A stretch of DNA of 64,000 bases from an uncultured Gammaproteobacteria bacterium (GCA_951812995.1 CATOTD010000003.1:1-64000); one strand, 5' to 3'. Numbered from the stretch's first letter, positions 45,976-57,436 are shown. Made by a program: numbers and translations. Notes: generated from the letters alone by a model not told the origin.

Positions 45976-47175
45976 TTATCCAGCAACACGCTGTAGATTT
46001 TCTTCTCTCAACATAGCCCGCATGGAGCGTATTGCCTGACGACTACGATGTTCATTTTCGATCAAGGCAAACCGCACAAACTGATCACCATAGCTACCAA
46101 AACCAATCCCGGGTGATACAGCCACTTTTGCATCCAATAGTAATTTTTTTGAAAATTCCAGCGATCCCAATTTTTTAAATTGCGCTGGCATCGGCACCCA
46201 AACAAACATGGTGCCGCGCGGTTTGTCTACTTTCCAGCCTATGGCATTTAGACCATCGCATAACACATTGCGGCGATTACAATACGTATTGCGGATCGTT
46301 GCAACACATTGTTGATCTTCTTCCAACGCAGTGATTGCGGCAATTTGAATCGGCGTAAAGGTACCGTAGTCCAGATAAGACTTGATACGGGACAAGGCTT
46401 TTACCAGTATCGGATTCCCCACCATGAAACCAACCCGCCAACCCGGCATATTGTAACTCTTGGACATGGAGAAGAACTCAACCGCTATCTTCTTCGCCTC
46501 TGGCACCTGTAATATTGAAGGTGCGGTATAACCATCAAATACGATATCGGCATAAGCCAAGTCCTGGACCACCCAAATCTGATGCTCGGTTGCAATCTCG
46601 ACAATTTTGTGAAAAAAATCCAGATCAACACATTGCGTTGTTGGGTTTGCCGGAAAATTGATCAGTAACAGTTTGGGCTTGGGCCAACAATCCCGTATGG
46701 ATTTTTGTAGCTCTTCAAAAAAATCGATACCTGGTCCAATCGGCACATGACGCACATCGGCACCCGCGAGGACAAAGCCATAGGGATGAATTGGATAGGC
46801 CGGATTGGGTATCAATACCGCATCACCTCGGTCTACGACAGCCATGGCCAAATGTGCCAGACCTTCTTTTGAACCCAAGGTAACAATCGCCTCAGACTCA
46901 GGATCGAGATCGACCTCATAACGTGTTTTATACCAATTACAGATCGCGCGGCGCAAGCGCGGAATACCACGCGAAATCGAATAGCTGTGTGTGTTATCGC
47001 GTTGTGATGCCTCAACTAGCTTATCGACAATATGTTTTGGCGTTGCTTGATCCGGGTTACCCATCCCGAAATCGATAATATCTTCCCCACGATGGCGCGC
47101 CGCCATCTTCAAATCATTGACGATATTGAATACATAGGGAGGCAATCGATTTATCCGCGCAAAATCTTCGTTCAC
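45976..47175 (-). CDS. alaC: alanine/glutamate-type aminotransferase (AlaC-like)
   Basis: 399 aa class I aminotransferase. The PLP Lys is in [16 protein letters not shown]; substrate Arg region [12 protein letters not shown]. The N-terminal [23 protein letters not shown] is characteristic of AlaC. In gammaproteobacteria alaC often precedes hom-thrC, as here, with a 38-bp gap. Confidence 0.9.
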   Translation of the reverse strand: MNEDFARINRLPPYVFNIVNDLKMAARHRGEDIIDFGMGNPDQATPKHIVDKLVEASQRDNTHSYSISRGIPRLRRAICNWYKTRYEVDLDPESEAIVTLGSKEGLAHLAMAVVDRGDAVLIPNPAYPIHPYGFVLAGADVRHVPIGPGIDFFEELQKSIRDCWPKPKLLLINFPANPTTQCVDLDFFHKIVEIATEHQIWVVQDLAYADIVFDGYTAPSILQVPEAKKIAVEFFSMSKSYNMPGWRVGFMVGNPILVKALSRIKSYLDYGTFTPIQIAAITALEEDQQCVATIRNTYCNRRNVLCDGLNAIGWKVDKPRGTMFVWVPMPAQFKKLGSLEFSKKLLLDAKVAVSPGIGFGSYGDQFVRFALIENEHRSRQAIRSMRAMLREENLQRVAG

Positions 47176-47286
47176 TCGTTACGATCCTAAAGTCATAAAA
47201 AACTAACGATTATATAATATACATGGGAAACGATACAGTGCTACATACATTGTTTGTTCAACCACAACTGCCGTATAATCTAAGCC

Positions 47287-48150
47287 ATGATAAATGTTGC
47301 AGCGATACAGATGATCTCTACCGACAGCCTTGCTGAAAATCTTGACGTGGCTGAAAAACTGATAGCAGAGGCTGTCTCAAGAAACGCACAACTCGTGACG
47401 TTGCCTGAAAATTTCTCGCTCATGGGCAAGCAAGATGCTGATCAATTAGCCATCGTAGAATCGCTCGGTGTCGGCCCCATACAAACCTTTCTTGCCGCAC
47501 AGGCCAGGCAACATAATATCTGGCTATTAGGCGGCACGCTAGCATTGCAATCCATGCAGCAGGACAAGGCACTTGCGGCAAGCCTGCTGTATAACCCGCA
47601 AGGCGAATGTATCGCGCATTATGACAAGATGCATTTATTCGATGTGTTAGTGGATGCGACGAAAGGCGGCACCTATCAGGAATCCAATACCTTTACCGCT
47701 GGCGATAACGTCGTTGTCGCGCAAACCGAGATTGGCAACATCGGACTGTCGGTTTGTTATGATCTGCGTTTTCCTGAACTCTACCGCAACATGCATCAGG
47801 CGCATGTACAGATCATTGCGGTCCCATCGGCCTTCACTGCAACCACGGGCGAGGCACATTGGTCGTCTTTATTAAGATCACGCGCTATCGAGAACTTGTG
47901 TTACGTCATTGCCTCCAATCAAGGCGGCACCCATGTCAATGGGCGCACAACATGGGGTCATAGCATGATCATCGATCCCTGGGGTACGATATTTGCGAGT
48001 ATTGATAAAGGCGCGGGGGTTGCCGTTGCGGCCATTGACCTTGACCAGCAAGCCCAACTCCGCCATCGGTTTCCGGTATTGTCACACCGGCATTGGCACA
48101 TAGGCACATACCAAACTGACCCATTAAGCACACAACGAAATGAGACTTAA
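47287..48150 (+). CDS. nitrilase-superfamily amidohydrolase (Nit-like)
   Basis: 287 aa. Catalytic Glu-Lys-Cys in TLPENFSLMG, HYDKMHLFDV and SVCYDLRFPELYR. This pattern is that of the Nit1/Nit2 group, whose bacterial members may act as deaminated-glutathione amidases. It lies 6 bp from tldD; in many proteobacteria the two are neighbours. Confidence 0.88.
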   Translation: MINVAAIQMISTDSLAENLDVAEKLIAEAVSRNAQLVTLPENFSLMGKQDADQLAIVESLGVGPIQTFLAAQARQHNIWLLGGTLALQSMQQDKALAASLLYNPQGECIAHYDKMHLFDVLVDATKGGTYQESNTFTAGDNVVVAQTEIGNIGLSVCYDLRFPELYRNMHQAHVQIIAVPSAFTATTGEAHWSSLLRSRAIENLCYVIASNQGGTHVNGRTTWGHSMIIDPWGTIFASIDKGAGVAVAAIDLDQQAQLRHRFPVLSHRHWHIGTYQTDPLSTQRNET

Positions 48151-48156
48151 GATGAG

Positions 48157-49599
48157 ATGACTTACGCACTGGATATCGCAAGAAATACCCTCCTCACACA
48201 ACGTGGATTGGAACTCACAGATGTGCAAAAAACATTAGATCAACTGATACGTCCGTCTATTGATCAAGCCGATCTTTATTTTCAATCTTCTCACTCAGAG
48301 TCATGGGTATTGGAGGACAGTATTATCAAAGAAGGTTTTTTTAACATCGATCAAGGTGTAGGCGTGCGTGCCATCAGCGGAGAAAAAACCGGCTTTGCCT
48401 ATTCTGATGAAATTATTTTACCGGCCTTGACGCAAGCCGCACTCGCAGCACGTTCGATTGCCAGTCACGGTGATAACGGTCGGCACCAGGTGTGGCGCAA
48501 GACAAATCCACCGGTGCTGTATAGTGCCGACGATCCGCTCAATTCGATTGCGACCGAGGATAAACTCGGCTTATTACACCAAATGGATCAGGCGGCCCGC
48601 AAAAAAGACCCGCGTGTCAAACAAGTGATGATCGGTTTAACGGGTTCACAATCCACCATTTTAGTAGCCAATAGTGCAGGCGATTTAAGCGGTGATGTCC
48701 GACCACTCATCCGCCTTAATATTAATGTTATTGTGGAAGACAAAGGCCGCATTGAAAAAGGCGGTGCTGGTGGGGGTGGTCGTTTTGGCTATGAATACTT
48801 TTTACATGACGATCTCGCAATGTCGTATGTTGATGAGGCCGTAACGCAAGCCTTGATCAATCTTGAAGCCGCCGCCGCCCCGGCCGGGATGATGCCGGTG
48901 GTGCTCGGCCCGGGCTGGCCTGGTATTTTATTACATGAAGCGATTGGCCATGGCCTAGAAGGTGATTTTAACCGTAAGGCAACGTCCGCATTTTCGGGTC
49001 GCATGGGTGAGCGGGTGGCCGCACCGGCGGTCACGGTTGTTGATGACGGCACCATAGAACATCGCCGTGGCTCGTTAAATATCGATGATGAAGGCACCCC
49101 GACAGCTTCGACCACGCTCATTGAACGTGGCATCTTGAAAGGTTATATGCAAGACAAACATAACGCCCGTTTGATGGGGGTTGAGTCGACTGGCAACGGC
49201 CGCCGTGAATCCTATGCGCACTTACCCATGCCGAGAATGACGAACACGTATATGCTGGGCGGCGACCATGATCCGCAAGCGATTATTGCCTCAGTCGAGA
49301 AAGGCATCTATGCCACACAGTTTGGTGGTGGTCAGGTCGATATTACAAATGGGAAATTCGTGTTTAGTGCCAGCCAGGCCTATATGATTGAAAAGGGAAA
49401 AGTCACAACGCCGATCAAGGGCGCAACCATTATTGGCAACGGGCCGGACGTATTAACCCGCGTGACCATGGTGGGTAATGATATGGCGCTTGACTCGGGT
49501 ATCGGTACCTGCGGCAAGGATGGACAATCAGTACCGGTCGGTGTCGGCCAACCCACCATTCGCATTGACGATATGACGGTAGGTGGCACGCGCATTTAA
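48157..49599 (+). CDS. tldD: metalloprotease TldD
   Basis: 480 aa. Zn motif HEAIGH (within [17 protein letters not shown]) and C-terminal [19 protein letters not shown] with the third ligand. Forms a heterodimeric protease with PmbA/TldE that degrades unfolded peptides and, in some hosts, matures microcins. PmbA is not in the window. The ATG at 48157 follows a GAGATG stretch; array F lies downstream. Confidence 0.95.
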   Translation: MTYALDIARNTLLTQRGLELTDVQKTLDQLIRPSIDQADLYFQSSHSESWVLEDSIIKEGFFNIDQGVGVRAISGEKTGFAYSDEIILPALTQAALAARSIASHGDNGRHQVWRKTNPPVLYSADDPLNSIATEDKLGLLHQMDQAARKKDPRVKQVMIGLTGSQSTILVANSAGDLSGDVRPLIRLNINVIVEDKGRIEKGGAGGGGRFGYEYFLHDDLAMSYVDEAVTQALINLEAAAAPAGMMPVVLGPGWPGILLHEAIGHGLEGDFNRKATSAFSGRMGERVAAPAVTVVDDGTIEHRRGSLNIDDEGTPTASTTLIERGILKGYMQDKHNARLMGVESTGNGRRESYAHLPMPRMTNTYMLGGDHDPQAIIASVEKGIYATQFGGGQVDITNGKFVFSASQAYMIEKGKVTTPIKGATIIGNGPDVLTRVTMVGNDMALDSGIGTCGKDGQSVPVGVGQPTIRIDDMTVGGTRI

Positions 49600-49628
49600 C
49601 GATCTGGCTATGCGCGGAACAAGTGGCG

Positions 49629-49790
49629 ATGAGTCGCGAAGTGGGTTGAGATAGGTCGGGATCGGGTCAAGCGTGGTCGGACCGGAGCGGGTCAAGCGTG
49701 GTCGGGGTTGGGTCGCGATGGATTCCGCTGGGTTGCGCTGGATCAAGATGAACCGCGCTGGATCAAGGTGAGGTCGCGCTGAGGTCGTGA
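49629..49790 (+). repeat. degenerate pentanucleotide array F
   Basis: Steps such as GTCAA GCGTG GTCGG ACCGG AGCGG GTCAA GCGTG GTCGG, later CGCTG GATCA AGATG, then CGCTG GATCA AGGTG. Lies between tldD and mutS, both on plus. Together with array G it brackets mutS. Confidence 0.85.
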
Positions 49791-49931
49791 CAGCCCAGGC
49801 AAACACCAGGCAAACCCGCGCGGCCGTAGGCAATGACCGACTATTGCTGACTGTGCCTGGCTGACTTTGTCTGGCTGGCGGTTCATGATTCATATATAGC
49901 CAAGGTTTCGTTGCTTTATTACAATCAACGG

Positions 49932-52517
49932 ATGTTTGCCCCTACTCAGCGTTTATCCGCCCACACGCCCGTCATGCAACAGTATCTCGGTTTTAAGGCC
50001 GAGTATCCTGATATGTTGCTCTTTTTCAGAATGGGCGATTTCTATGAATTGTTCTATGACGATGCCAAAAAGGCCGCGCGTTTATTAAATATTACGCTGA
50101 CCAAACGTGGTAAATCTGCGGGCGCGGCCATCCCCATGGCGGGCGTGCCTGGTCATGCTGTTGACAACTATCTCGCAAAACTAATCAATCTCGGTGAGTC
50201 GGTTGTTATATGCGAGCAAGTCGGCGACCCCGCACTTTGCAAGGGGCCGGTCGAGCGTAAAATAGTGCGGATCATTACGCCTGGTACCATCACAGAAGAT
50301 ATCCTGTTAGACGATCGAGTCGCAAATGTTTTATTGTCTGTTTGTAAAACAAAACAACATTACGGCTTTGCCAATGTTGAACTTAGCAGTGGCCGCGTCG
50401 GCCTCCTGGAAGTAGAACATACGGCCGGTCTCGACGACATTATCGAACAATATCAACCGGCAGAAATTTTATTAAGCGACCACTTGGAATACACAGGTGC
50501 TGGCAATAAAAAGCGAGTGATTACCAGACGACCCGATTGGCACTTTAATCGGGCAACGGCCGCGGTCAATATAAAACAACAATATGGCATTAACGATCTC
50601 AATGGCTTTGGTTGCCAGCATCTGACGGCCGCTATTTGTGCGTTTGGGTGTTTGATTCAGTATCTTAACGACACACAAAAAACCTTATTACCGCATCTGC
50701 AAACCCCAAAGATCAATCTGGCGGATGATGTTATTCAGATCGATGCTGTGTCGCGGCGCAATCTGGAACTTGAAACCAGTCTGGCCGAAGGCAAATCACA
50801 TGCGCTACTGCATGTAATCGACACCACCGCGACAACCATGGGCAGCCGCTTATTGCGGCGTTGGTTACAACAACCTGTGCGCGCGCATGACATCCTGCGG
50901 CAGCGTCATAACGCCGTTGAAAAAATGTTACACAATCGTGTTTATAATGATTTTCATGCCATTATGCGCGGTATATGTGACATTGAACGCATCATGTCGC
51001 GTGTTGCCTTGAAGTCAGCCAGACCCCGCGATCTCATACAACTTAGAGACAGTCTCGCCCTACTGCCACAGATTAAAGAACGCCTGGCGAACGTTGACAG
51101 CCCCGGACTCAATGATTCCGGATTCAATCATTCCAGGCTCAATCATTTATATCAAGACATAGGCCTGTTTCCCGACTTACTTGCAACCTTAAACAAGGCA
51201 CTGATCGATGAACCCCCCGCCCTTATCCGTGATGGAGGTGTGATAGCCAGCGGCTATGACAAAGTGCTGGATAAGTTACGACAGTTAGGCAATGATGCGG
51301 GGCAATTTTTAACTGATCTTGAAGCGCAGGAAAAACAGCGCACGGGCATAGCGGGATTAAAAATCGGTTATAACCGCGTGCATGGCTATTACATTGAAAT
51401 AAATCGCCAGCACTCGGCGCATGTGCCTGATAATTATAATCGCCGTCAAACCTTGAAAGGCGTGGAACGCTTCATCACGCCAGAATTAAAAGATTTTGAA
51501 AACACTATTTTAAGTGCGAAAGATAAGGCCTTGGCGCGTGAAAAAGAATTGTACGCACAGCTACTAGACGACATTGTTGAATATCTGGGTCATCTGCAAT
51601 TATGTGCGTCATCGCTGGCTGAGTTAGATGTCTTGCTGGGTTTCGCCCACGCCGCCGCGACATTAAATCTCACAGCACCCGTTTTAACAAGCGACAAGGG
51701 CCTTATTATTGAAGCCGGCCGCCATCTGGTAGTCGAGCAAATTCAAGCGGATGCGTTTATAGCGAATGACTTAAGGTTAGATAATGACACACAAATGCTG
51801 GTCATAACCGGCCCTAATATGGGTGGTAAATCCACTTATATGCGACAGACGGCGTTAATTGTAATCCTCGCGCACATAGGCAGTTATGTGCCAGCAAGCA
51901 AGGCGATCATAGGCCCCATCGATCGAGTGTTCACGCGTATTGGTGCGTCAGACGATCTTGGCAGTGGCCGTTCCACCTTTATGGTAGAGATGACTGAAAC
52001 GGCCAACATTCTTAATAATGCGACGGATAAAAGTCTCGTCTTGATGGATGAGATCGGCCGCGGTACCAGTACCTATGATGGTTTAGCGTTGGCCTTTGCC
52101 TGTGCCTCGCATCTTGCGCACGTGACCCGAGCCTATACACTGTTTGCGACACATTATTTTGAGCTGACGGCGTTGCCTGAACATGCGCCTAATGTTGCCA
52201 ATGTGCATCTGGATGTTGTTGAATACGGCGATGAGATCGTATTGTTACATGCCGTTAAGGCCGGACCGGCAAACCAAAGCTATGGCATACAGGTCGCGTC
52301 GCTTGCGGGCCTGCCGAAGTCGGTCATTACCGCTGCGAAAAAAAGGCTGCATGAGATCGAACAGCACCCATCCATAGCAAATGCACAACAACCACAAACA
52401 GATTTATTCAACATGGATCCGTTATTGGAAAAAATCAAAATGCTTGATCCAGATGCCATTAACCCAAAACAAGCACTCGCTATATTGTATGAATTAAAAG
52501 AAATACTGGGACCTTAG
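49932..52517 (+). CDS. mutS: DNA mismatch repair protein MutS
   Basis: 861 aa. The ATG at 49932 ([19 protein letters not shown]) is preferred to the track's TTG 21 nt upstream. The mismatch-binding Phe is in [11 protein letters not shown]; ATPase Walker [12 protein letters not shown], Walker [17 protein letters not shown] and His in [12 protein letters not shown]. Recognises mismatches and recruits MutL. Ends TAG, with an in-frame TAA shortly after. Confidence 0.95.
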   Translation: MFAPTQRLSAHTPVMQQYLGFKAEYPDMLLFFRMGDFYELFYDDAKKAARLLNITLTKRGKSAGAAIPMAGVPGHAVDNYLAKLINLGESVVICEQVGDPALCKGPVERKIVRIITPGTITEDILLDDRVANVLLSVCKTKQHYGFANVELSSGRVGLLEVEHTAGLDDIIEQYQPAEILLSDHLEYTGAGNKKRVITRRPDWHFNRATAAVNIKQQYGINDLNGFGCQHLTAAICAFGCLIQYLNDTQKTLLPHLQTPKINLADDVIQIDAVSRRNLELETSLAEGKSHALLHVIDTTATTMGSRLLRRWLQQPVRAHDILRQRHNAVEKMLHNRVYNDFHAIMRGICDIERIMSRVALKSARPRDLIQLRDSLALLPQIKERLANVDSPGLNDSGFNHSRLNHLYQDIGLFPDLLATLNKALIDEPPALIRDGGVIASGYDKVLDKLRQLGNDAGQFLTDLEAQEKQRTGIAGLKIGYNRVHGYYIEINRQHSAHVPDNYNRRQTLKGVERFITPELKDFENTILSAKDKALAREKELYAQLLDDIVEYLGHLQLCASSLAELDVLLGFAHAAATLNLTAPVLTSDKGLIIEAGRHLVVEQIQADAFIANDLRLDNDTQMLVITGPNMGGKSTYMRQTALIVILAHIGSYVPASKAIIGPIDRVFTRIGASDDLGSGRSTFMVEMTETANILNNATDKSLVLMDEIGRGTSTYDGLALAFACASHLAHVTRAYTLFATHYFELTALPEHAPNVANVHLDVVEYGDEIVLLHAVKAGPANQSYGIQVASLAGLPKSVITAAKKRLHEIEQHPSIANAQQPQTDLFNMDPLLEKIKMLDPDAINPKQALAILYELKEILGP

Positions 52518-52539
52518 TATTAACATACATCCGCATCAT

Positions 52540-52678
52540 ACTGGGCCGGGCTGGACCGAGATGGGTCTGACCCGGCCAAGTTGGATCGGGTTGGGCGTGG
52601 CGTGAGTTGAGCGTGGTTGGCGTGGGTCGAGCGTGGTTGGTCGGGGTTGGCGTGGGTCGAGCGTGGTTGGTCGGAGCT
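52540..52678 (+). repeat. degenerate pentanucleotide array G with higher-order repeat
   Basis: 5-nt steps throughout. In addition a 30-nt block starting GGTTGGCGTGGGTCGAGCG is present twice in tandem near 52615-52675, showing recent local duplication by multiples of five. Sits after mutS. Confidence 0.88.
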
Positions 52679-52885
52679 ACATCTTGATCAACCGCCAAAA
52701 ATGTTAAAAACGCTACTACTTTTGCAGAACTATCTAAAAGTATTTCTGCACGGTTGGCAAAGCCATGAAGTCGAACAAAGCGTTTAACCTAATATGAAAG
52801 CAATGGTGCCTGAAATAAATTCAATATAGAATAGTAGGGTAAATTTGCTTTATAATAAATGTTATGTATCAAAAGGAGCATCAAA
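52679..52885. other. intergenic stretch, nothing recognised
   Basis: About 200 A/T-rich bases after array G. The last part should carry the promoter for the DUF5334-like gene; an AAAAGGAG ribosome site is at about 52870. Confidence 0.5.
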
Positions 52886-53152
52886 ATGAAATCACTATTA
52901 ACAATTAGCTTGTTGATTGTATTTGCATCGTGTTTTGCGTGGGATGGATATGACTACGACAAAGGTAGTTATGTCGAGATTGATAAGGGCAATCTTGTCA
53001 GACAAGGAAGAGAAATCGAATATTATGATTATGGGTCAGGCGAATACAAATATGGGTATGTTGAATCAATTAATAATTATGGTTCATCTGTAGAAGTCGA
53101 GGTGTATGATTCAGATACAGGTGAATATCGTACTTTTGAAATGGATAAATAG
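52886..53152 (+). CDS. small secreted protein, DUF5334-like
   Basis: 88 aa from ATG 52886 (MKSLLTISLLIVFASCFAWDG) behind AAAGGAG; the track starts nine codons earlier. Residues 1-18 are a signal peptide. The mature part (DGYDYDKGSYVEIDKGNLV) is acidic and Tyr-rich, matching a family of small exported proteins of unknown function. Role unknown. It lies 12 bp before the next gene. Confidence 0.7.
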   Translation: MKSLLTISLLIVFASCFAWDGYDYDKGSYVEIDKGNLVRQGREIEYYDYGSGEYKYGYVESINNYGSSVEVEVYDSDTGEYRTFEMDK

Positions 53153-53164
53153 AGGTAAAATGAA

Positions 53165-53413
53165 ATGAGCAAGGATAGAGACAGAACAGTCTACAAACGT
53201 GATGATGGCAAATGGGTAAATAAACGAAACGATGCAGGAAAAGCATCGAGCGTTCATGATACTCAAAAAGAAGCCAATGACTCTGCACGGGGAATGTTAA
53301 AAAACCAAGGTGGTGGTGAACTCACAACAAAAGGAAGGGACGGAAAAATACGGAGCAAAGATACTATTCCACCGGGTAATGATCCGTTCCCACCAAGAGA
53401 TAAAGAACATTGA
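53165..53413 (+). CDS. small hydrophilic protein, DUF2188-like
   Basis: 82 aa, Lys/Asp-rich, with YKRDDGKWVNKRNDAGKASSVHDTQKEA, which matches the DUF2188 pattern of small proteins with a phage or plasmid distribution. ATG after AGGTAAAATGA. Adjacent to the DUF5334-like gene. Function unknown. Confidence 0.72.
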   Translation: MSKDRDRTVYKRDDGKWVNKRNDAGKASSVHDTQKEANDSARGMLKNQGGGELTTKGRDGKIRSKDTIPPGNDPFPPRDKEH

Positions 53414-53600
53414 AATACGATAATTACCAGCGCAATCATGTGATTCTTCCAGGTCAAGAGGAAGCGTTGCGTTCATTCCTCAAGCAAGACTACAAGGGAA
53501 TGCAACATAAAATTGCCAACGCTTTCAGCTCAAATAGTGAGGATGCCCTCACCTGGCCGGGTCGTGCCGGGTTGGCTATCCAAGTAAAAAATTCCCGGGT
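53410..53600 (+). pseudogene. possible truncated gene after the DUF2188-like gene
   Basis: An open frame from a TTG overlapping the previous stop reads KYDNYQRNHVILPGQEEALR and AFSSNSEDALTW, which looks like a real protein start. The remaining part runs into the 3' end of the EF-G gene and is not conserved-looking. Either a truncated gene or an ORF by chance. Confidence 0.4.
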
Positions 53601-53615
53601 AAAAATTCAAAGGCA

Positions 53616-55703
53616 CTATTTTTTCTTGCCCTCTCGCTCCAGCGTTTCTGTGATGATGGCTTCTGCGACATTTTTCGGGCAGGGACTGTAATGCAAGAAC
53701 TCCATAGAAAATTGGCCGCGTCCAGAGGTCATGGTACGCAACGATCCAATGTAGCCAAACATCTCTCTTAAAGGCGATTCAGCTTTGATGCGCACACCCG
53801 TCGGGCCAGCCTCTTGTGACTTGATCATGCCGCGCCGACGATTCAAATCACCAATGACATCACCCACATGATCCTCGGGTGTGTAAACATCCACCTTCAT
53901 AATCGGCTCCATCAATTGTGGGTCGGCCTTGGGCATGGTCTGGCGATAACCGGCCTTGGCCGCTAATTCAAATGCTATCGCCGAGGAGTCAACCGCATGA
54001 AAAGCACCATCCATTAAAATAACTTTGAAATCCAGACAGGGATAACCCGCCAGCACACCTTTGTCCATGCTCTTTTTGAAACCACCTTCAATCGCCTGCC
54101 AAAATTCTTTTGGTATATTGCCGCCCGTCACCTTTGACTCAAATACAAAACCACTGCCTGGCTCGCCTGGCTCAACAACGTAATCAATCCGACCATATTG
54201 ACCCGACCCACCCGATTGTTTCTTATGGGTATAACTATCTTCAATGCGCTTAGTAACGGTTTCACGATAGGCGACTTGTGGGCTGCCGACTTCAACCTCA
54301 ATACCATGGGTACGTTTCAAGATGTCTACTTTTATATCCAGATGCAACTCACCCATGCCTTTGAGAATGGTCTCGCCGCTGTCGATATCCGTTTCAACGC
54401 GAAAAGACGGATCTTCTTTAATCATTTTACCGATAGCGATCCCCAATTTTTCCGAGGCGGCTTTATCTTTTGGTGCCACGGCGATTGAGATAACCGGATC
54501 TGGAAATATCATCGGTTCCAATGTTGCTGGATTATTAGCATCACATAAGGTATGGCCGGTTTGTACATCCTTCAAACCAATGGCGGCAACGATATCGCCG
54601 GCTTGCGCACCTTCAAGCTCAATACGTTCATCCGCATACATCTCGACGATACGGCCAATACGTTCGATCTTGCCGGTAAATGTATCGAGTGCCCCGGTGC
54701 CTTTTTCAAGTTTGCCGGAATAGATACGCAGGAAAGTCAATGCGCCAAAACGATCATCCATGATCTTGAATGCCAGCGCCCGCAATGGCCTGTCGGCATC
54801 AACGATAGCCAACTCACCGGTTGGGTTGCCCTCCAGATCGATTTCGGGCTGTGGTTTAACTTGCGTTGGATCAGGCAGATAATCAATCACGGCATCCAAT
54901 ATCATTTGTACACATTTATTCTTAAATGCTGAGCCACAATAGGTCGGGAAGAAACTCAAGTTTATAGTCCCTTTGCGGATACACGCCTTGAGTTCATCAA
55001 TGGTAGGTTCAGTGCCGTCAAGATATTTCTCCATAATATCATCGTCTTGATCAACAACGGTTTCGATTAATGTTTCACGCCAGGTCTCAATCTTGTCAGC
55101 CATGTCGGCGGGTGGTTCTTGAATTTCATAATTTAACAGATCATTGTCATCATGCCAGATCCAGGCCTTGCGCGTCAGCAGATCAACAGCACCAATAAAG
55201 CCATCTTCAATACCGATCGGCAACACCATGACCACTGGCTTTGCATTTAAAATGTCTTCAATCTGTTGCACAACGCGATAGAAATCGGCACCAATACGAT
55301 CGAGTTTGTTGACCCAAATAATGCGTGCGACCTCGGAGTCGTTGGCATAACGCCAGTTGGTTTCAGATTGCGGTTCAACGCCGCCAGAGCCGCAGAATAC
55401 GCCGATACCCCCATCCAAGACTTTTAATGAGCGATATACTTCAATGGTGAAGTCAACGTGGCCGGGTGTATCGATGATATTGAAGCGATGATCATGCCAG
55501 AAACAGGTTGTCGCCGCCGACTGAATGGTAATGCCGCGTTCACGTTCCTGATCCATAAAATCAGTGACAGTCTCGCCATCGTGCACTTCGCCAATTTTAT
55601 GAATTTTACCCGTGAGCTTTAAGATCCGCTCGGTGGTGGTGGTTTTACCTGCATCCACATGCGCGAATATACCTATATTTCTATACTTCGATAAGTCAGC
55701 CAT
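53616..55703 (-). CDS. elongation factor G, second-type (EF-G2-like)
   Basis: 695 aa GTPase for ribosome translocation or recycling. G motifs: [20 protein letters not shown] and [10 protein letters not shown]. Domains II-V are complete ([32 protein letters not shown]). The segment [15 protein letters not shown] differs from the canonical EF-G of str operons, where a fusA sits between rpsG and tuf, and this gene is solitary, so it is probably the second EF-G paralogue. Confidence 0.9.
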   Translation of the reverse strand: MADLSKYRNIGIFAHVDAGKTTTTERILKLTGKIHKIGEVHDGETVTDFMDQERERGITIQSAATTCFWHDHRFNIIDTPGHVDFTIEVYRSLKVLDGGIGVFCGSGGVEPQSETNWRYANDSEVARIIWVNKLDRIGADFYRVVQQIEDILNAKPVVMVLPIGIEDGFIGAVDLLTRKAWIWHDDNDLLNYEIQEPPADMADKIETWRETLIETVVDQDDDIMEKYLDGTEPTIDELKACIRKGTINLSFFPTYCGSAFKNKCVQMILDAVIDYLPDPTQVKPQPEIDLEGNPTGELAIVDADRPLRALAFKIMDDRFGALTFLRIYSGKLEKGTGALDTFTGKIERIGRIVEMYADERIELEGAQAGDIVAAIGLKDVQTGHTLCDANNPATLEPMIFPDPVISIAVAPKDKAASEKLGIAIGKMIKEDPSFRVETDIDSGETILKGMGELHLDIKVDILKRTHGIEVEVGSPQVAYRETVTKRIEDSYTHKKQSGGSGQYGRIDYVVEPGEPGSGFVFESKVTGGNIPKEFWQAIEGGFKKSMDKGVLAGYPCLDFKVILMDGAFHAVDSSAIAFELAAKAGYRQTMPKADPQLMEPIMKVDVYTPEDHVGDVIGDLNRRRGMIKSQEAGPTGVRIKAESPLREMFGYIGSLRTMTSGRGQFSMEFLHYSPCPKNVAEAIITETLEREGKKK

Positions 55704-55969
55704 TCGTTCTACTCTATAAAGTTAAATTGATGAAATTAAGTGTCCTGTTAGTTTTCGGGAAACCCGCCCGGCCAAATACTCGTATCTGTTGGATCACCAT
55801 CAGCATGACCTAAACTAGCGGGCGGAGTATAAACCAGATTAGTGAAATATGTGAGTTCAAGCGTATTTTAGTAAAAAACTGTCAAAACAGGCACAGCTTC
55901 TGTAACTTCAGATAATGATATGCAAGACAATGTATTTTGAACTTCAGGAATGGCCAAATTCCACCTATA
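55704..55969. other. intergenic stretch between EF-G and yqcC
   Basis: No gene seen. Contains GGGAAACCCGCCCGGCC and later AGCGGGCGG, which might pair. Divergent promoters are expected here. Confidence 0.4.
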
Positions 55970-56323
55970 ATGACGCTAATGTATAATATTCCAAGCCGAA
56001 TCGCTGATGTGTTGCTCGAAGTTGAAGCCAGCCTCCGTACCCACGGTAAGTGGGATAAGTGTAAACCCGATGCGACCGATCTGAACAGCACGATTCCTTT
56101 TTGCATGGATACACTCAAATTCGAGCAGTGGCTACAGTGGATATTTCTGCCGCGGATGAAAGAGACTATCGAGCAGACCAAACCCTTGCCCGTACAAAGC
56201 GGTATCTATGAATATGCAGAAAAATGCTTGCACAAGAATGACCCTTCGACTAATAAGCTACTGAAACATCTCAAAACGTTTGATGACTTGATCAGTATTC
56301 AAGCGGGTGTGTTACGACATTGA
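55970..56323 (+). CDS. yqcC: YqcC/DUF446-like protein
   Basis: 117 aa from ATG 55970 (MTLMYNIPSRIADVLL); the track's TTG adds 11 residues. The family block TIPFCMDTLKFEQWLQWIFLPRM is conserved in YqcC, a small helical protein encoded next to truC in enterobacteria. Exact role unknown. The best start cannot be decided because no strong ribosome site is visible. Confidence 0.78.
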   Translation: MTLMYNIPSRIADVLLEVEASLRTHGKWDKCKPDATDLNSTIPFCMDTLKFEQWLQWIFLPRMKETIEQTKPLPVQSGIYEYAEKCLHKNDPSTNKLLKHLKTFDDLISIQAGVLRH

Positions 56324-56398
56324 AGCCGCGCATAAAAAACATTACCAACAGCAGGCGTTTAATTGTGCCTGGCTTTTAGATAGCATTGGTTTTAGGTT

Positions 56399-56761
56399 AT
56401 GGACAAGTTGGAAAAAGTTGTAGCGACGGCAAGGCGCAAGGCCGAGATGAGAGGTCACGGTTATCGTGAACAAGCACTCAAACTATATCCATGGATATGC
56501 GGGAAATGTAAGCGGGAATTCACCCGTGAAAATGTTATTGAATTGACGGTACACCACAAAGATCATAACCATGATAATAACCCAAGTGATGGTAGTAACT
56601 GGGAGCTATTGTGTGTTTATTGCCATGATCATGAACATGCAAAATATCTGGATGTAAATCCTGCGGCTACAGCAGCAAGCAACGAGCTACAACAGAGCCA
56701 TAGTACGGGCAAGCCATTTGCGAATCTGAAAGACTTGCTGAATAACTCGGGATCGGATTAA
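56399..56761 (+). CDS. yajD: HNH nuclease YajD
   Basis: 120 aa. Two CxxC zinc pairs (CGKC and CVYC) frame an HNH motif: LTVHHKDHNHDNNPSDGSNW. The N terminus DKLEKVVATARRKAEMRGHGYREQAL matches YajD. Function in vivo unknown. Downstream lies a convergent psd-like gene. Confidence 0.88.
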   Translation: MDKLEKVVATARRKAEMRGHGYREQALKLYPWICGKCKREFTRENVIELTVHHKDHNHDNNPSDGSNWELLCVYCHDHEHAKYLDVNPAATAASNELQQSHSTGKPFANLKDLLNNSGSD

Positions 56762-56809
56762 GCAAAAGCAGGCGCACCATCTTTCATGATAGGCGATATT
56801 GATTATTGC

Positions 56810-57436
56810 TTAAGAGTGTATGATCTGAGCGAGGACCGTGCTACCCGATTGTACATATTGACCGACCTCTACCTGCACTTTAGACGCAACCGGCATAAAG
56901 ACATCAACAACCCCGCCAAAGTACAAATAACCACAACGTTGGCCCTGACCAATGCGCTCGCCTGAATGCAAATACATGTGAAATTGGCGAACAATGTCTC
57001 TCAACCTGATAGCTGTGACGACCTTGTCGCCCTCATCTGATTGTATAAAAATGTCGAAATGTCGTCGTGATTCATGTATATCGGGTAGTGAACACCACTG
57101 CTCAATCACCTTGCCTTCAATTGGACTGCGCAAAGAATAAATGTCATGGAAGCGCATGGTTATCTGTACGCGAATGGCTTTGTTATGCAGGCGTATTTCT
57201 TCCGCTTCTTCAATCAAGGTCACGATGCCATATACCGGACTGACGACGGCGAGCGGTTGCGCTGGAATGACACGTTCTGGATCACGAAATAAATAAATAA
57301 AGATAGATAAAATCAAGGTCGATATAACAAAGGCGACAAACCCAAGCAGAAAATGTGCAAGCACAGTCAGCCCTAGCAATACGCATAATATTAACCAGGC
57401 CTCACGCGCAATGAATGGGTAGCGATTGCTGGGCAT
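56810..57436 (-). CDS. phosphatidylserine decarboxylase-like protein lacking the pyruvoyl Ser
   Basis: 208 aa, two N-terminal membrane helices (about 12-48) and a soluble domain. The architecture and the pattern YLFRDPERVIP, MRFHDIYSLRSPIEGKV are those of the small (type II) Psd family. In that family self-cleavage occurs at Gly-Ser in a FGSRVD-type motif to make the pyruvoyl cofactor. Here the sequence is FGGVVDVFMP, with Gly in place of Ser. The protein probably does not self-cleave and may not be a decarboxylase. It follows the ilv operon on the same strand. Confidence 0.78.
   Translation of the reverse strand: MPSNRYPFIAREAWLILCVLLGLTVLAHFLLGFVAFVISTLILSIFIYLFRDPERVIPAQPLAVVSPVYGIVTLIEEAEEIRLHNKAIRVQITMRFHDIYSLRSPIEGKVIEQWCSLPDIHESRRHFDIFIQSDEGDKVVTAIRLRDIVRQFHMYLHSGERIGQGQRCGYLYFGGVVDVFMPVASKVQVEVGQYVQSGSTVLAQIIHS

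Noticed and set aside
52540-52678. Array G as a CRISPR array.
   Set aside because: There are no constant repeats with unique spacers and no cas genes; the periodicity is five.
56324-56398. Short frame reading AAHKKHYQQQAFNCAWLLDSIGF between yqcC and yajD.
   Set aside because: Looks protein-like but is too short and has no start or identified family; may be a relic, not supported.
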